From positions 1 to 13,180 of the forward strand of contig SKTQ01000194.1 in the NCBI GenBank assembly GCA_007122505.1: DNA of 13,180 bases, in the 5' to 3' direction. The notes beneath the pieces are model-generated. The model was given only the letters and a program-made list of their open reading frames with translations. It was not told the DNA's origin and did not search any database. Positions 1 to 7,406 of this stretch are shown piece after piece (position 1 is the stretch's first letter; each line of letters starts with the position of its first letter). The position numbers were made by a program, and so were the translations under genes. Source of the DNA: Bacteroidales bacterium (lineage in GTDB: Bacteria > Bacteroidota > Bacteroidia > Bacteroidales > UBA7960).

Positions 1-1266
1 GTAAATACCTTTAATATCAACCAATATGCCTGTGTCATTATTGCCCATGAGTTTTTTGAAATCCTCTTCAGTGTATGAAAGATATGCATCGTGGCTTACA
101 GCCACCACAACCGCATCATAGTGACCTGGTTTAACCTCTGTCAGTTCCAGGCCATATTCAGCCCTTACTTCATGGCTGTCGGCATAGGGGTCGCTGACAT
201 CCACCCTGACACCATAGCTTATGAGTTCACTGATCAGGTCATATACCCTTGAGTTTCGGATATCGCTGACATTCTCCTTGAAAGTGATCCCCATCACCAG
301 CACCTTGGTTTGTAGCACGTTCTTGCCTGCTGCGATCAGCCTTTTTACCAGTTGTTTGGCGGCATAGAAGCCCATGGAATCGTTTACAAACCTTCCTGAG
401 TTGATCACTTGAGGATGGTATCTGTACTCTTTCGCCTTATAAACCAAATAGTAAGGATCAACACCGATACAATGGCCGCCTACAAGTCCGGGATAAAACT
501 TTAAAAAGTTCCATTTGGTGCCGGCTGCTTTCAGAACATCGTAGGTGTTGATATTCATTCGATTAAAGATGATGGACAATTCATTCATAAGGGCGATGTT
601 GACATCCCTCTGGGTGTTTTCGATGATTTTTGCAGCCTCAGCCACCTTAATGGTTGGCGCCAGGTGAACGCCCGCTTCAACAACCAGGGAGTAAACATTG
701 GCGATATTGTCAAGGGCTTCATCATCATTGCCCGATACCACTTTTGTAACCGTGGTAAGTGTATTTACCTTGTCGCCGGGATTGATACGCTCCGGCGAAA
801 AGCCGACTTTAAAGTCCTGCCCCAGCTTTAGCCCCGACTCTTGTTCAAGTATGGGCACACAATCCTCTTCGGTGCAACCGGGATAAACGGTAGATTCAAA
901 AAGCACGTAGTCTCCTTTTTTCAGAATCTTTCCCACTGTTTTTGTGGCAGCGAACAAGGGTCTTAGATCGGGTAGGTTATGGTCGTCAATGGGTGTCGGT
1001 ACCCCGATGATGTGAAAGGATGCTTTTCGAAGGTCTTCCGGGTCGCTTGTAAAGTGGATGTCGCAGCCTTCAAATGCGCCGGGTAAAAGCTCCTTACTCG
1101 GATCAATGCCTTTTCGCATCATTGCCACTCGCTCACTGTTAATATCAAAGCCCGTAACTTTGATCTTTCTGGCGAATTCCAGGGCAATTGGCAGGCCCAC
1201 ATACCCAAGGCCTATCACGGATAATCCGGTTTCTTTGTTCAGTAATCTTTGGTAAATGTTGTGCAT
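1..1266 (-). CDS. wbpA: UDP-N-acetyl-D-glucosamine 6-dehydrogenase (WbpA/TviB type), 3' end cut by window
   Basis: The frame is open from ATG at 1266 to base 1 (422 codons). TviB/WbpA proteins are about 425-436 residues, so only a short C-terminal tail is missing. Seen: the N-terminal Rossmann motif IGLGYVGLP at residues 18-26; STVYPGCTEEDCVPIL at 125-140; the conserved helix KVAEAAKIIENTQRD at 207-221; the active-site segment GLVGGHCIGVDPYYL with catalytic Cys266; and the C-terminal NAD-binding part with GITFKENVSDIRNSR at 326-340. Known for the family: two-step NAD+ oxidation of the C6 hydroxyl of UDP-GlcNAc (or UDP-HexNAc) to the uronic acid in the cytoplasm. An AAGGAA stretch lies just before the ATG. 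It is the third gene of a minus-strand wbpE-wbpD-wbpA run, which favours the GlcNAc-type substrate over UDP-glucose or UDP-ManNAc. The exact substrate is inferred. Confidence 0.93.
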   Translation of the reverse strand, partial: MHNIYQRLLNKETGLSVIGLGYVGLPIALEFARKIKVTGFDINSERVAMMRKGIDPSKELLPGAFEGCDIHFTSDPEDLRKASFHIIGVPTPIDDHNLPDLRPLFAATKTVGKILKKGDYVLFESTVYPGCTEEDCVPILEQESGLKLGQDFKVGFSPERINPGDKVNTLTTVTKVVSGNDDEALDNIANVYSLVVEAGVHLAPTIKVAEAAKIIENTQRDVNIALMNELSIIFNRMNINTYDVLKAAGTKWNFLKFYPGLVGGHCIGVDPYYLVYKAKEYRYHPQVINSGRFVNDSMGFYAAKQLVKRLIAAGKNVLQTKVLVMGITFKENVSDIRNSRVYDLISELISYGVRVDVSDPYADSHEVRAEYGLELTEVKPGHYDAVVVAVSHDAYLSYTEEDFKKLMGNNDTGILVDIKGIY

Positions 1267-1299
1267 GTTTCCTTGTTTTTGATGCGAAAGGGTAGGGGA

Positions 1300-1345
1300 G
1301 TATGATGCAATATAATCAATGGCTGTATTTATTGTATCATCATAC
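1300..1345 (-). other. Imperfect hairpin between wbpD and wbpA
   Basis: In the 81-bp gap between the two genes, GTATGATG (1300-1307) pairs with CATCATAC (1338-1345). After a 3-nt bulge, CAATA (1308-1312) pairs with TATTG (1330-1334), leaving a 17-nt loop. On the transcribed strand no U-tract follows it, so it does not look like an intrinsic terminator. It could be an RNA-processing or stability element inside the operon mRNA. Only the pairing is seen; function is unknown. Confidence 0.35.
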
Positions 1346-1347
1346 CA

Positions 1348-1929
1348 TTAATCCATTTTTGAGACTCTTCCGTTTGTGAGCCGGTATTTTTGTTTGCTTT
1401 CCGGACAGGTGGCAACTCCTTCAGTGTTGAAATGCAGCCTGTGTCCGTATTCACTCATCCATCCCTTGTGTTTGGCGGGGTTTCCGGCAACGAGTTCATA
1501 TGGCAGCACATTGCGTATCACCACGGCTCCTGCGCCAATAAAGGCAAAAGCGCCGATTTCAATCCCGCAAACCACTGTTGCATTGGCACCAATCGTAGCC
1601 CCTTTCCTTACGAGGGTTTCCACGTATTGATTCTTGCGTACCACGGCACTGCGCGGGTTCACAATATTGGTAAATACCATGGAAGGCCCGAGGAACACAT
1701 CGTCTTCGCAAATCACCCCGGTATAAATCGAAACGTTATTCTGTACCTTCACGTTGTTTCCAAGCTTCACGTCTGTTGCCACCATCACGTTTTGTCCGAA
1801 GCTGCAACCTTCTCCGATCTCGCAACCCTTCATGATATGGGAGAAGTGCCATATCCTTGTGCCTTTCCCTATTTTGCAGCCCGGTTCTATAACCGCTGTT
1901 TCATGGGCAAAATAATCATGGTTTTCCAT
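1348..1929 (-). CDS. wbpD: UDP-2-acetamido-3-amino-2,3-dideoxy-D-glucuronate N-acetyltransferase (WbpD/WlbB type)
   Basis: A 193-residue left-handed parallel beta-helix acyltransferase, close to the roughly 190 residues usual for WbpD/WlbB. Hexapeptide-repeat turns run through about residues 10-140 (for example IEPGCKIGKGT, CEIGEGCSFGQNV, ATIGANATVVCGIEIGAFAFIGAGAVV), broken by the loop VFTNIVNPRSAVVRKNQY at 85-102 that is typical of this subfamily. The C-terminal cap GNPAKHKGWMSEYGHRLHF (149-167) is also characteristic. Known role: acetyl-CoA-dependent N-acetylation of the 3-amino group of UDP-GlcNAc(3NH2)A, the product of the WbpE aminotransferase encoded just upstream; the active unit is a trimer. 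It sits 79 bp after wbpE and 81 bp before wbpA on the same strand, consistent with co-transcription. The start at 1929 places the beta-helix near the N-terminus as in homologues. A generic sugar O-acetyltransferase is less likely given the neighbours. Confidence 0.9.
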   Translation of the reverse strand: MENHDYFAHETAVIEPGCKIGKGTRIWHFSHIMKGCEIGEGCSFGQNVMVATDVKLGNNVKVQNNVSIYTGVICEDDVFLGPSMVFTNIVNPRSAVVRKNQYVETLVRKGATIGANATVVCGIEIGAFAFIGAGAVVIRNVLPYELVAGNPAKHKGWMSEYGHRLHFNTEGVATCPESKQKYRLTNGRVSKMD

Positions 1930-2008
1930 AAATACTTATTCTTTTAATCACTTGATGTTTATCGCCTAAGGATGACTTGTTGAGCGCGATTGGTTACCAA
2001 CCCTTTTC

Positions 2009-3136
2009 TTATCCAAAATAGGACAACACACTGCTTGTAATATACTGAAGCTGTTCTTCGTCCAGTTCGGTATGCATGGGAAGGGAAATCACCCTTTCAC
2101 TCAGGTCTTCCGTTACCGGGAAATCGCCCGCTTTATACCTGGCATCCATATAGGCTTTTTGCAGATGCATCGGTACCGGGTAGTACACCATGGCGGGTAT
2201 GTCCTTTGCCATGAGATACTCCTGGAGGCCAAAACGGTCAACTCCGTCCACTTTCAGGGTGTACTGGTGAAATACATGTGTGGAATAGGGTGCCCTTGCG
2301 GGAATAGTCAATCCCGGATGGTTTTTGAATGCATTGTCATAGAAATCGGCGGCTCTGTTACGGGCGGCTGTGTAGGTACCCAGGTGACGGAGTTTGATGC
2401 GCAAGATTGCGGCCTGAATGCTGTCAAGGCGCGAATTGACACCAACAGAATCATGGTAGTACCTGACCTCCATCCCATGGTTGACAATAACCCTGAGCTT
2501 TTGGGCCAGGTGGTCATCGTTGGTAAACACCGCACCACCATCTCCATAGCAACCCAGATTCTTCGACGGGAAAAAGGAGGTGCAACCGATATGGCCCAAC
2601 GCACCCGTTTTTCTCCTGCTGCCATCAGCAAAAATATACTCGGAACCTATGGCCTGGGCATTGTCTTCAATAATAAACAGACCATGTTCTTCTGCCATTT
2701 CCAGCAGAGGTTCCATGTGGGCGCTTTGGCCAAACAGGTGAACGGGAACGATGGCTTTGGTTTTGGGAGTGATGGCCTTTTTGACAGCCTCCGGATCAAT
2801 GTTGAAGTTTTCAGGGTCAACATCCACAAGAACCGGTGTGAGCCCCAGCAAAGCGATCACCTCAACCGTTGCCACAAATGTAAAAGAGGTTGTGATCACT
2901 TCATCACCGGGTTGCAGTCCAAGTGCCATCATGCTCACCTGCAGGGCATCCGTGCCATTGGCACATGGGATCACGTGCTTTACATCCAGGTAAGCCTCCA
3001 GTTCCTGCTGAAAAGCTTTTACTTCCGGTCCGTTAATATATTGCGTGGAACCAATGACTTGTAAAACCGCTTCATCAACCTCTTGCCGGATGTGTGCATA
3101 CTGGCGCTTAAGGTCAACCATCTGAATTTTCTCCAT
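2009..3136 (-). CDS. wbpE: UDP-2-acetamido-2-deoxy-3-oxo-D-glucuronate aminotransferase (WbpE/WlbC type, DegT/DnrJ/EryC1 family)
   Basis: A 375-residue PLP-dependent sugar aminotransferase of the DegT family, with WbpE-like features from end to end: VDLKRQY at 7-13, CANGTDALQ at 58-66, PGDEVITTSFTFVAT at 76-90, EDNAQAIGS at 157-165 (Asp158 should contact the pyridine nitrogen), and FFPSKNLGCYGDGGA at 188-202, where Lys192 is the predicted Schiff-base lysine. GVNSRLDSIQAAIL at 232-245 is the usual dimer and substrate region. Known reaction: glutamate-dependent transamination of the C3 keto group of UDP-3-keto-GlcNAcA. It is the first gene of the minus-strand trio and carries a -7-type promoter box upstream. 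The C3 oxidase WbpB and epimerase WbpI are not in this window. In Porphyromonas the orthologue is PorR. Another nucleotide-sugar aminotransferase remains possible, but the combination with wbpD and wbpA fits the Wbp route well. Confidence 0.92.
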   Translation of the reverse strand: MEKIQMVDLKRQYAHIRQEVDEAVLQVIGSTQYINGPEVKAFQQELEAYLDVKHVIPCANGTDALQVSMMALGLQPGDEVITTSFTFVATVEVIALLGLTPVLVDVDPENFNIDPEAVKKAITPKTKAIVPVHLFGQSAHMEPLLEMAEEHGLFIIEDNAQAIGSEYIFADGSRRKTGALGHIGCTSFFPSKNLGCYGDGGAVFTNDDHLAQKLRVIVNHGMEVRYYHDSVGVNSRLDSIQAAILRIKLRHLGTYTAARNRAADFYDNAFKNHPGLTIPARAPYSTHVFHQYTLKVDGVDRFGLQEYLMAKDIPAMVYYPVPMHLQKAYMDARYKAGDFPVTEDLSERVISLPMHTELDEEQLQYITSSVLSYFG

Positions 3137-3179
3137 GGAATTGTTTGTTAATATGATTTGTAAAGGCTTTATTGAGGCA

Positions 3180-3187
3180 CAAAGATA
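3180..3187 (-). promoter_or_regulatory. Bacteroidota-type -7 box upstream of wbpE
   Basis: TATCTTTG on the minus strand matches the TAnnTTTG consensus of the Bacteroidota housekeeping sigma factor, 43 bp before the wbpE ATG. No TTTG is found 19-21 bp upstream, so the -33 element is weak or absent. Assignment is by motif only. Confidence 0.5.
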
Positions 3188-3301
3188 AAAATTATTCTGC
3201 CTGAGGCCGGTTGCAGGCGGATTATTTGCCGCCCATGCCTCAAGGATAATGGCAAAGATCGTTTTTTTTCAATGCCTGTTCGTTATCTGGTTTTCGCTCC
3301 T

Positions 3302-3309
3302 TATCTTTG
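3302..3309 (+). promoter_or_regulatory. Bacteroidota-type -7 box that decides the waaA start
   Basis: TATCTTTG lies 20 bp before the ATG at 3330. Transcription from it would begin near 3316, downstream of the in-frame ATG at 3249, so that upstream ATG would not be on the transcript. No good TTTG -33 box is seen. Confidence 0.5.
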
Positions 3310-3329
3310 CTTTTTGCAAAACGACCTTC

Positions 3330-4598
3330 ATGATGGGCTATTTGTATCGGTTTGGAATCGGGTTGTATATGCTTTTCATACGCATTGCTGCACTGTTTTC
3401 TGCAAAAGCAGGAATGTGGATAAAGGGAAGGAAAAACTGGCGGCAAAAAATGGCAGATGCTGCAAATGGTGATGCCACCAGCGGGAAAAATATTCGAACC
3501 ATCTGGTTTCATTGTGCATCGCTGGGTGAGTTTGAACAAGGCCGCCCTGTGCTGGAAACCTTCAGTGAAAGGAACCCTGGCTGGCGCATACTGTTAACTT
3601 TTTTCTCCCCGAGCGGCTACGAACACCGTAAACATTACAAGCACGCACACCATGTGTTCTACTTGCCTATGGACAGCCTTTCCAATGTGCGGCAGTTCCT
3701 CGACATCTGGAATCCCGAAATTGCCGTATTTGTAAAATATGAGTTTTGGTTCAATTATCTGCGTGAGCTGGCAGCCCGCAGGGTGAAATTATTTGTTGTT
3801 TCAGCGGTGTTTCGTAAAAACCAGCACTTTTTCAGGTTTTATGGGGCCTGGTTCAGGAAACAGCTCCGGCATGTCACCCGTTTTTTTGTGCAGGATGCGG
3901 CTTCTCTGAAGTTGCTTGCCGGGTATGGTATCACAAACGTGAAAGTGAGCGGCGACACCCGCTTTGACCGGGTATATGCCCTTGCGCAGGAGGAACATTC
4001 AATCCCCGCTGTGGAGGCCTTCGTTCGGGGACATCAAATACTTGTGGCAGGCAGTACATGGCCGAAGGATGAACGCCTGCTCAAAGGTTTGTTAAACAGC
4101 ATGACGCAAAACCTCAGACTGATCATTGCACCCCACGAGGTATCGGAGGATAAAATAAAGCGGCTGATGGAACAAATCGGAACATCTGCTTGTCGCTACA
4201 GTTCATACAGCGAAACAGACCATAATGACTGCAGGGTGCTGATCATTGATGGTATCGGACTTCTGTCAAGGCTGTATCGTTACGGGGATATTGCCTACAT
4301 CGGTGGTGGCTTTGGTGAGGGTATTCACAATATACTGGAAGCGGCAACCTATGGAATTCCGGTTATTTTCGGACCGAATCACGGCAAATTTGTGGAGGCG
4401 CGCGAGCTGATCTCCGAAGGAGGTGCCTTTTGCATTCAGGATCAGCAGGAACTGAATAACTTGTTCTTGAAACTAATGAATGATGAATCCCTGCGAAAAA
4501 AGGCCGGATCTGTTTGCAAAACCTATGTGAAAAAAAAACAGGGAGCGGTGAAGATGATCATGCATGATATTGAGGAAGCAGTCATTGAGAAACATTGA
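3330..4598 (+). CDS. waaA: 3-deoxy-D-manno-octulosonic acid (Kdo) transferase
   Basis: A GT-B glycosyltransferase (GT30) that moves Kdo from CMP-Kdo to lipid IVA at the inner face of the inner membrane, an essential LPS step. From ATG 3330 the protein is 422 residues, matching the roughly 425 of E. coli WaaA. It begins with a membrane-anchoring segment (about 3-24) followed by the usual WIKGRKNW. WFHCASLGEFEQGRP at 59-73 holds the catalytic glutamate (Glu67). VSAVFRKNQHFFRFYG (157-172) and the C-domain signature GGGFGEGIHNILEAATYGIPVIFGP (325-349) are classical. The frame stays open back to an ATG at 3249, adding 27 hydrophobic residues. I prefer 3330 because homologues begin there and a -7 promoter box lies between the two starts. 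It is divergent from the wbp operon, so both flanks of this intergenic region serve surface glycolipid synthesis. The stop at 4598 is 94 bp before the next gene. Confidence 0.95.
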   Translation: MMGYLYRFGIGLYMLFIRIAALFSAKAGMWIKGRKNWRQKMADAANGDATSGKNIRTIWFHCASLGEFEQGRPVLETFSERNPGWRILLTFFSPSGYEHRKHYKHAHHVFYLPMDSLSNVRQFLDIWNPEIAVFVKYEFWFNYLRELAARRVKLFVVSAVFRKNQHFFRFYGAWFRKQLRHVTRFFVQDAASLKLLAGYGITNVKVSGDTRFDRVYALAQEEHSIPAVEAFVRGHQILVAGSTWPKDERLLKGLLNSMTQNLRLIIAPHEVSEDKIKRLMEQIGTSACRYSSYSETDHNDCRVLIIDGIGLLSRLYRYGDIAYIGGGFGEGIHNILEAATYGIPVIFGPNHGKFVEARELISEGGAFCIQDQQELNNLFLKLMNDESLRKKAGSVCKTYVKKKQGAVKMIMHDIEEAVIEKH

Positions 4599-4692
4599 CC
4601 TTTACTCAATAAAAAACTATTTCAATATCAACATCAATAATTTTAGTATATTGCAAATTATGGAATACAAAAACACAAACCGTTATCAGATT

Positions 4693-5064
4693 ATGAGCTT
4701 TCTCGTTAAAGTACTGGTATCCACCTTTGCGGTGGTGATTACCTCTTATTTGCTGGGTGGCGTAACAGTTGAAGACTTTATCACCGCTATTGTGGTGGCA
4801 TTTGTATTGGCTGTTCTCAATGCTTTGCTGAAACCCATTCTGGTTGTGTTAACCATACCGGTTACGGTGATGAGCTTTGGTCTTTTCCTATTGGTGATCA
4901 ATGCGTTTATTATCCAGCTCACCAGCGTAATTGTTCGTGGTTTCCACGTGGAAAACTTCTGGTGGGCACTGCTTTTCGGGGTAATCCTTTCTCTCGTAAC
5001 GTGGTTCCTGGAACTTCCTGCCAGGTCACAGGACAGGCGTCGTGGTAACCGTGATTACCATTAA
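4693..5064 (+). CDS. Small four-helix membrane protein, phage-holin-4 superfamily (PF04020-like)
   Basis: From ATG 4693 the product is 123 residues, the usual size of this family. Four hydrophobic segments are visible at about 3-22, 28-47, 52-79 and 88-107, ending in a charged tail (RSQDRRRGNRDYH). The hallmark NALLKPILVVLTIPVTVMSFGLFLLVINAF at 43-72 and the FHVENFWWALL stretch are typical. Despite the family name these are ordinary chromosomal inner-membrane proteins of unknown function; no lysin or other phage gene is nearby. The frame extends upstream to ATG 4660 and to 4564, but the added residues are Asn/Ile-rich and unlike the family, and the 4564 start would overlap waaA. It follows waaA on the same strand and may share its transcript. 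Confidence 0.82.
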   Translation: MSFLVKVLVSTFAVVITSYLLGGVTVEDFITAIVVAFVLAVLNALLKPILVVLTIPVTVMSFGLFLLVINAFIIQLTSVIVRGFHVENFWWALLFGVILSLVTWFLELPARSQDRRRGNRDYH

Positions 5065-5124
5065 AAGGGCAACCAGCCAGACTTCCGGAGAAAGTTATAT
5101 TGGAAGATGTTGAGGAGTGCGGGC

Positions 5125-5793
5125 TTAATCCTGCCGGAGCATATCCTCGAACATGCTTTTGAATTTCTGCACTTTCGGCATAATCACCATTTGACAGTAG
5201 GCCTGGTTGGGATTTTTCTCAAAATAATTTTGATGATAATCTTCTGCACGGTAAAAAACGTCTAATGGTGTTATTTCGGTTACGATGGGATTATCCCAGA
5301 TATTTTCTTCGTCAAGGCGCGCTTTTACCATTTCGGCAGTTTCTTTTTGCTGCTGATCATGATAAAAGATGGCCGATCTGTATTGGGTTCCTACATCGGC
5401 ACCCTGGCGATTCAGGGTGGTTGGGTCATGCACGCGGAAAAATATCTCCAGCAACGAAAGGTATGATACAACCGACGGGTCAAACCGCACCTGCACAACT
5501 TCTGCATGTCCTGTGGTACCGGTAGTTACCTGCTCATAGCTTGGATTGGGTACATGTCCGCCTGTATATCCTGATGTGGCCGAAAAAACACCGTTTACCC
5601 TGGTAAAAATTGCTTCAATACACCAAAAACAGCCGCCACCAAAGGTAGCCAGCGAATAGTCCCCGGTAACTTCCTTTTCCTTGTTTGTCATCATATCATT
5701 GATATTGTTTAGGTTTTTATCTCCGGCCGGTGTGCTGCAGGCTGTTGCTGCAACAAAAACCAGCAATAATCCCATTGTTTTCATATTATGCAT
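5125..5793 (-). CDS. msrA: Peptide-methionine (S)-S-oxide reductase MsrA, predicted lipoprotein
   Basis: Reduces the S-epimer of methionine sulfoxide in proteins, recycling its cysteines with thioredoxin-type reductants. Residues 1-18 form a signal sequence followed by Cys19 in a lipobox-like context (ATA-C-STPAGD), so the protein is predicted to be exported and lipid-anchored. The catalytic domain starts near residue 45. FGGGCFWC at 51-58 contains catalytic Cys55. GYTGGHVPNPSYEQVTTGTTGHAE (75-98), HDPTT (122-126) and GTQYRSAIF (135-143) are the standard MsrA blocks. Cys200 in NQAYCQMVIMPKV is the likely resolving cysteine. The 222-residue length fits an MsrA domain plus leader. A second ATG three codons in (5784) is an equally good start. 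It lies 64 bp downstream of the alcohol dehydrogenase on the same strand and also has its own -7 box. No msrB domain is fused. Confidence 0.95.
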   Translation of the reverse strand: MHNMKTMGLLLVFVAATACSTPAGDKNLNNINDMMTNKEKEVTGDYSLATFGGGCFWCIEAIFTRVNGVFSATSGYTGGHVPNPSYEQVTTGTTGHAEVVQVRFDPSVVSYLSLLEIFFRVHDPTTLNRQGADVGTQYRSAIFYHDQQQKETAEMVKARLDEENIWDNPIVTEITPLDVFYRAEDYHQNYFEKNPNQAYCQMVIMPKVQKFKSMFEDMLRQD

Positions 5794-5806
5794 TTATCTA
5801 AATAAA

Positions 5807-5814
5807 CAAATATA
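5807..5814 (-). promoter_or_regulatory. Bacteroidota-type -7 box upstream of msrA
   Basis: TATATTTG on the minus strand matches TAnnTTTG, 13 bp before ATG 5793 and 22 bp before ATG 5784. Such closeness gives a very short leader and slightly favours the 5784 start. No -33 TTTG is seen at the expected distance. Confidence 0.45.
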
Positions 5815-5857
5815 GCTATGAGAATGTTCGCGATGACTGTTCTTGCTGCTGCCATTG

Positions 5858-7006
5858 TCAGATCATCCGGTGCACAAGAATCCGGTGGTCGTCTGTGGAT
5901 AGTTTGTGAACCATGCCGCTGACTTTGTTCAATGCCATCACCTCCAGCAGTTCGTTTTGCCTGGTTTCATTCATCTGAATCCCGGTTTCTTTCAGTGAAA
6001 CAGGACATCCAATCTGACGAAAGAAGGTTTTGAATGCCCCGATGGTGTCTTCAGGGGTTTGGAGCCCGAAGACTTCTTTCCCAAGCGCACTGATTCTGCC
6101 CGGAATTCGTTGCGTTTGCAACGCCATCCATGCGGGAAAGGCGATGGACAAAGATGCACCATGCGGAATGTCCCATAACACGCTCAGGCAATGACCAATA
6201 CCATGTACACCCCAGTCGCCGGTCTTTTTCCCCTGCGCTGTAAGACCGTTAAGCGCCATGGTTGCCGCGTACATAATTTTCGCACGCAACTCATAGTCTG
6301 TTAGGTTTTCCATGAGTTTGGGACCGTAATCCATTGCTTCCCTGATGATGGAGATGATGAAACGGTCGGTGAGGGTTGAATCACCTTCTCCAAACCAACC
6401 CTCCAGTGCGTGTGCGATCAGGTCGGCAATGCCATAGGCTGTGTAGTTGGCGGGCACGCTGATGGTGAATGCGGGATCGAGAAAACTTGCCCCTGGAAAC
6501 ATCAGGGGGTGGCCAAAGCCGATCTTCTTTTTCTCGGCATTGTGTTGTATAACAGCGAAGGGATTCATCTCTGAACCGGTGGCGGCGAGGGTAAGTACAC
6601 CCAGGATGGGCAGGGCCTTTTTCGGCTTTGTCTTGCCGGTGGCAAAATCCCAGCACGAATGTGTAACAGGAATACTGATGGCAATAAACTTGGCACTGTC
6701 AAGCACACTGCCACCGCCAACGGCGATCACCATATCCACATTTTCGTTGCGACCAAGAGAAGCTGCAGCATCCACATCTTCCACAACAGGATTCGGCCGT
6801 ATGCCCGAATACTCAACTATTTCAATATTTTCAGCCTGCAAACTGCTTACCACTTCCTGATAAGAGCCGTTCTCCTTCACAGAACCTTTGCCATACACAA
6901 GCAAAGCTTTTTTCCCAATGCCGGACGCCGTTTTACCGATTTTCCCGGTGACTCCCTTTCCAAAATATAACTTTACCGGATTATAGATCACAAAATTTTC
7001 CATCAT
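5858..7006 (-). CDS. Iron-containing alcohol dehydrogenase, YqhD/BdhA (NADPH-dependent butanol dehydrogenase) type
   Basis: A 382-residue group III alcohol dehydrogenase; the E. coli homologue YqhD has 387. The N-terminal dinucleotide domain shows VYGKGSVKENGSY (37-49) and AVGGGSVLDSAKFIA (95-109). The C-terminal helical domain has predicted metal ligands Asp195, His199, His268 and His282, in GIADLIAHALE, WGVHGIGH and IPHGASL. This is the ligand spacing of YqhD shifted by one residue. The family reduces short- and medium-chain aldehydes with NADPH in the cytoplasm, both in fermentation and in detoxifying aldehydes from lipid peroxidation. Its neighbour downstream is msrA, which would suit an oxidative-damage role, but co-regulation is inferred. 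A second ATG at codon 2 (7003) is an alternative start. The true substrate cannot be told from sequence. Confidence 0.92.
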   Translation of the reverse strand: MMENFVIYNPVKLYFGKGVTGKIGKTASGIGKKALLVYGKGSVKENGSYQEVVSSLQAENIEIVEYSGIRPNPVVEDVDAAASLGRNENVDMVIAVGGGSVLDSAKFIAISIPVTHSCWDFATGKTKPKKALPILGVLTLAATGSEMNPFAVIQHNAEKKKIGFGHPLMFPGASFLDPAFTISVPANYTAYGIADLIAHALEGWFGEGDSTLTDRFIISIIREAMDYGPKLMENLTDYELRAKIMYAATMALNGLTAQGKKTGDWGVHGIGHCLSVLWDIPHGASLSIAFPAWMALQTQRIPGRISALGKEVFGLQTPEDTIGAFKTFFRQIGCPVSLKETGIQMNETRQNELLEVMALNKVSGMVHKLSTDDHRILVHRMI

Positions 7007-7406
7007 AAAAATGATTATTTAGAAGCAGAATGTGTGATTAATAAAATGATCTTTGAGTATTTAACCGACAGGCTCAATAATTGTTTACATCTATATGGGG
7101 TTGACTGCCATCCATCAAAAGATTAAATATTTTTTAAGAATTATGGTGGGATGCTTTCTGTTTATCATACGTGCCTGACAGCCTGCCATTGTTGCGGGTT
7201 TACCTGCTGTTGCAAGCATGCCGGCAAAGCCTCCGGGTTATGCAAATTTACAAAAGAGGATGTCTTTATACGGCGATTTTTTTATAACTTTACCCGTTTT
7301 TTTTGGCAAAAAGGTCATCGGATAATCTATTTTTCAAAGCCGGCCCACAAATAAGCCATTCATGAATAAAATCTGAAATTTCAAACAATAAGAAACATAC
7401 ATTAAC
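7007..7406. other. 400-bp non-coding region between divergent alcohol dehydrogenase and phosphofructokinase genes
   Basis: AT-rich, with homopolymer T runs around 7277-7283 and 7297-7304. One 67-codon frame (7151-7354, plus) is open, but its Cys/Phe-rich translation resembles no family I know and no convincing start signal precedes it. I see no tRNA, terminator or long repeat. A near-consensus -7 box sits at 7285. The rest of the stretch is unexplained. Confidence 0.5.
7285..7292 (+). promoter_or_regulatory. Near-consensus -7 box upstream of the phosphofructokinase gene
   Basis: TAACTTTA differs from TAnnTTTG only in the last base and lies 114 bp before the ATG at 7407. No TTTG -33 box is found. 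Weak, motif-only assignment. Confidence 0.25.

Noticed and set aside
1390..1947. 185-codon plus-strand frame opposite wbpD
   Set aside because: It is antisense to the clear hexapeptide-repeat acetyltransferase, and its His-rich translation is meaningless.
1990..2000. Perfect 11-nt palindrome TTGGTTACCAA between wbpE and wbpD
   Set aside because: It is a single short copy with no partner site. Matches of this size arise by chance in intergenic DNA.
2072..3064. Long open frame (330 codons) on the plus strand opposite wbpE
   Set aside because: It is fully antisense to a well-conserved aminotransferase, its translation has no recognisable domain, and its composition fits a reverse-frame shadow.
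4693..5064. Possible prophage remnant because of the holin-family match
   Set aside because: The family name is historical, members are ordinary chromosomal membrane proteins, and no other phage gene or attachment repeat is present.
7151..7354. 67-codon Cys-rich small protein in the gap before the phosphofructokinase gene
   Set aside because: No ribosome-binding or promoter signal matches it, its composition is odd and there is no family resemblance. It is kept only as part of the unexplained spacer.
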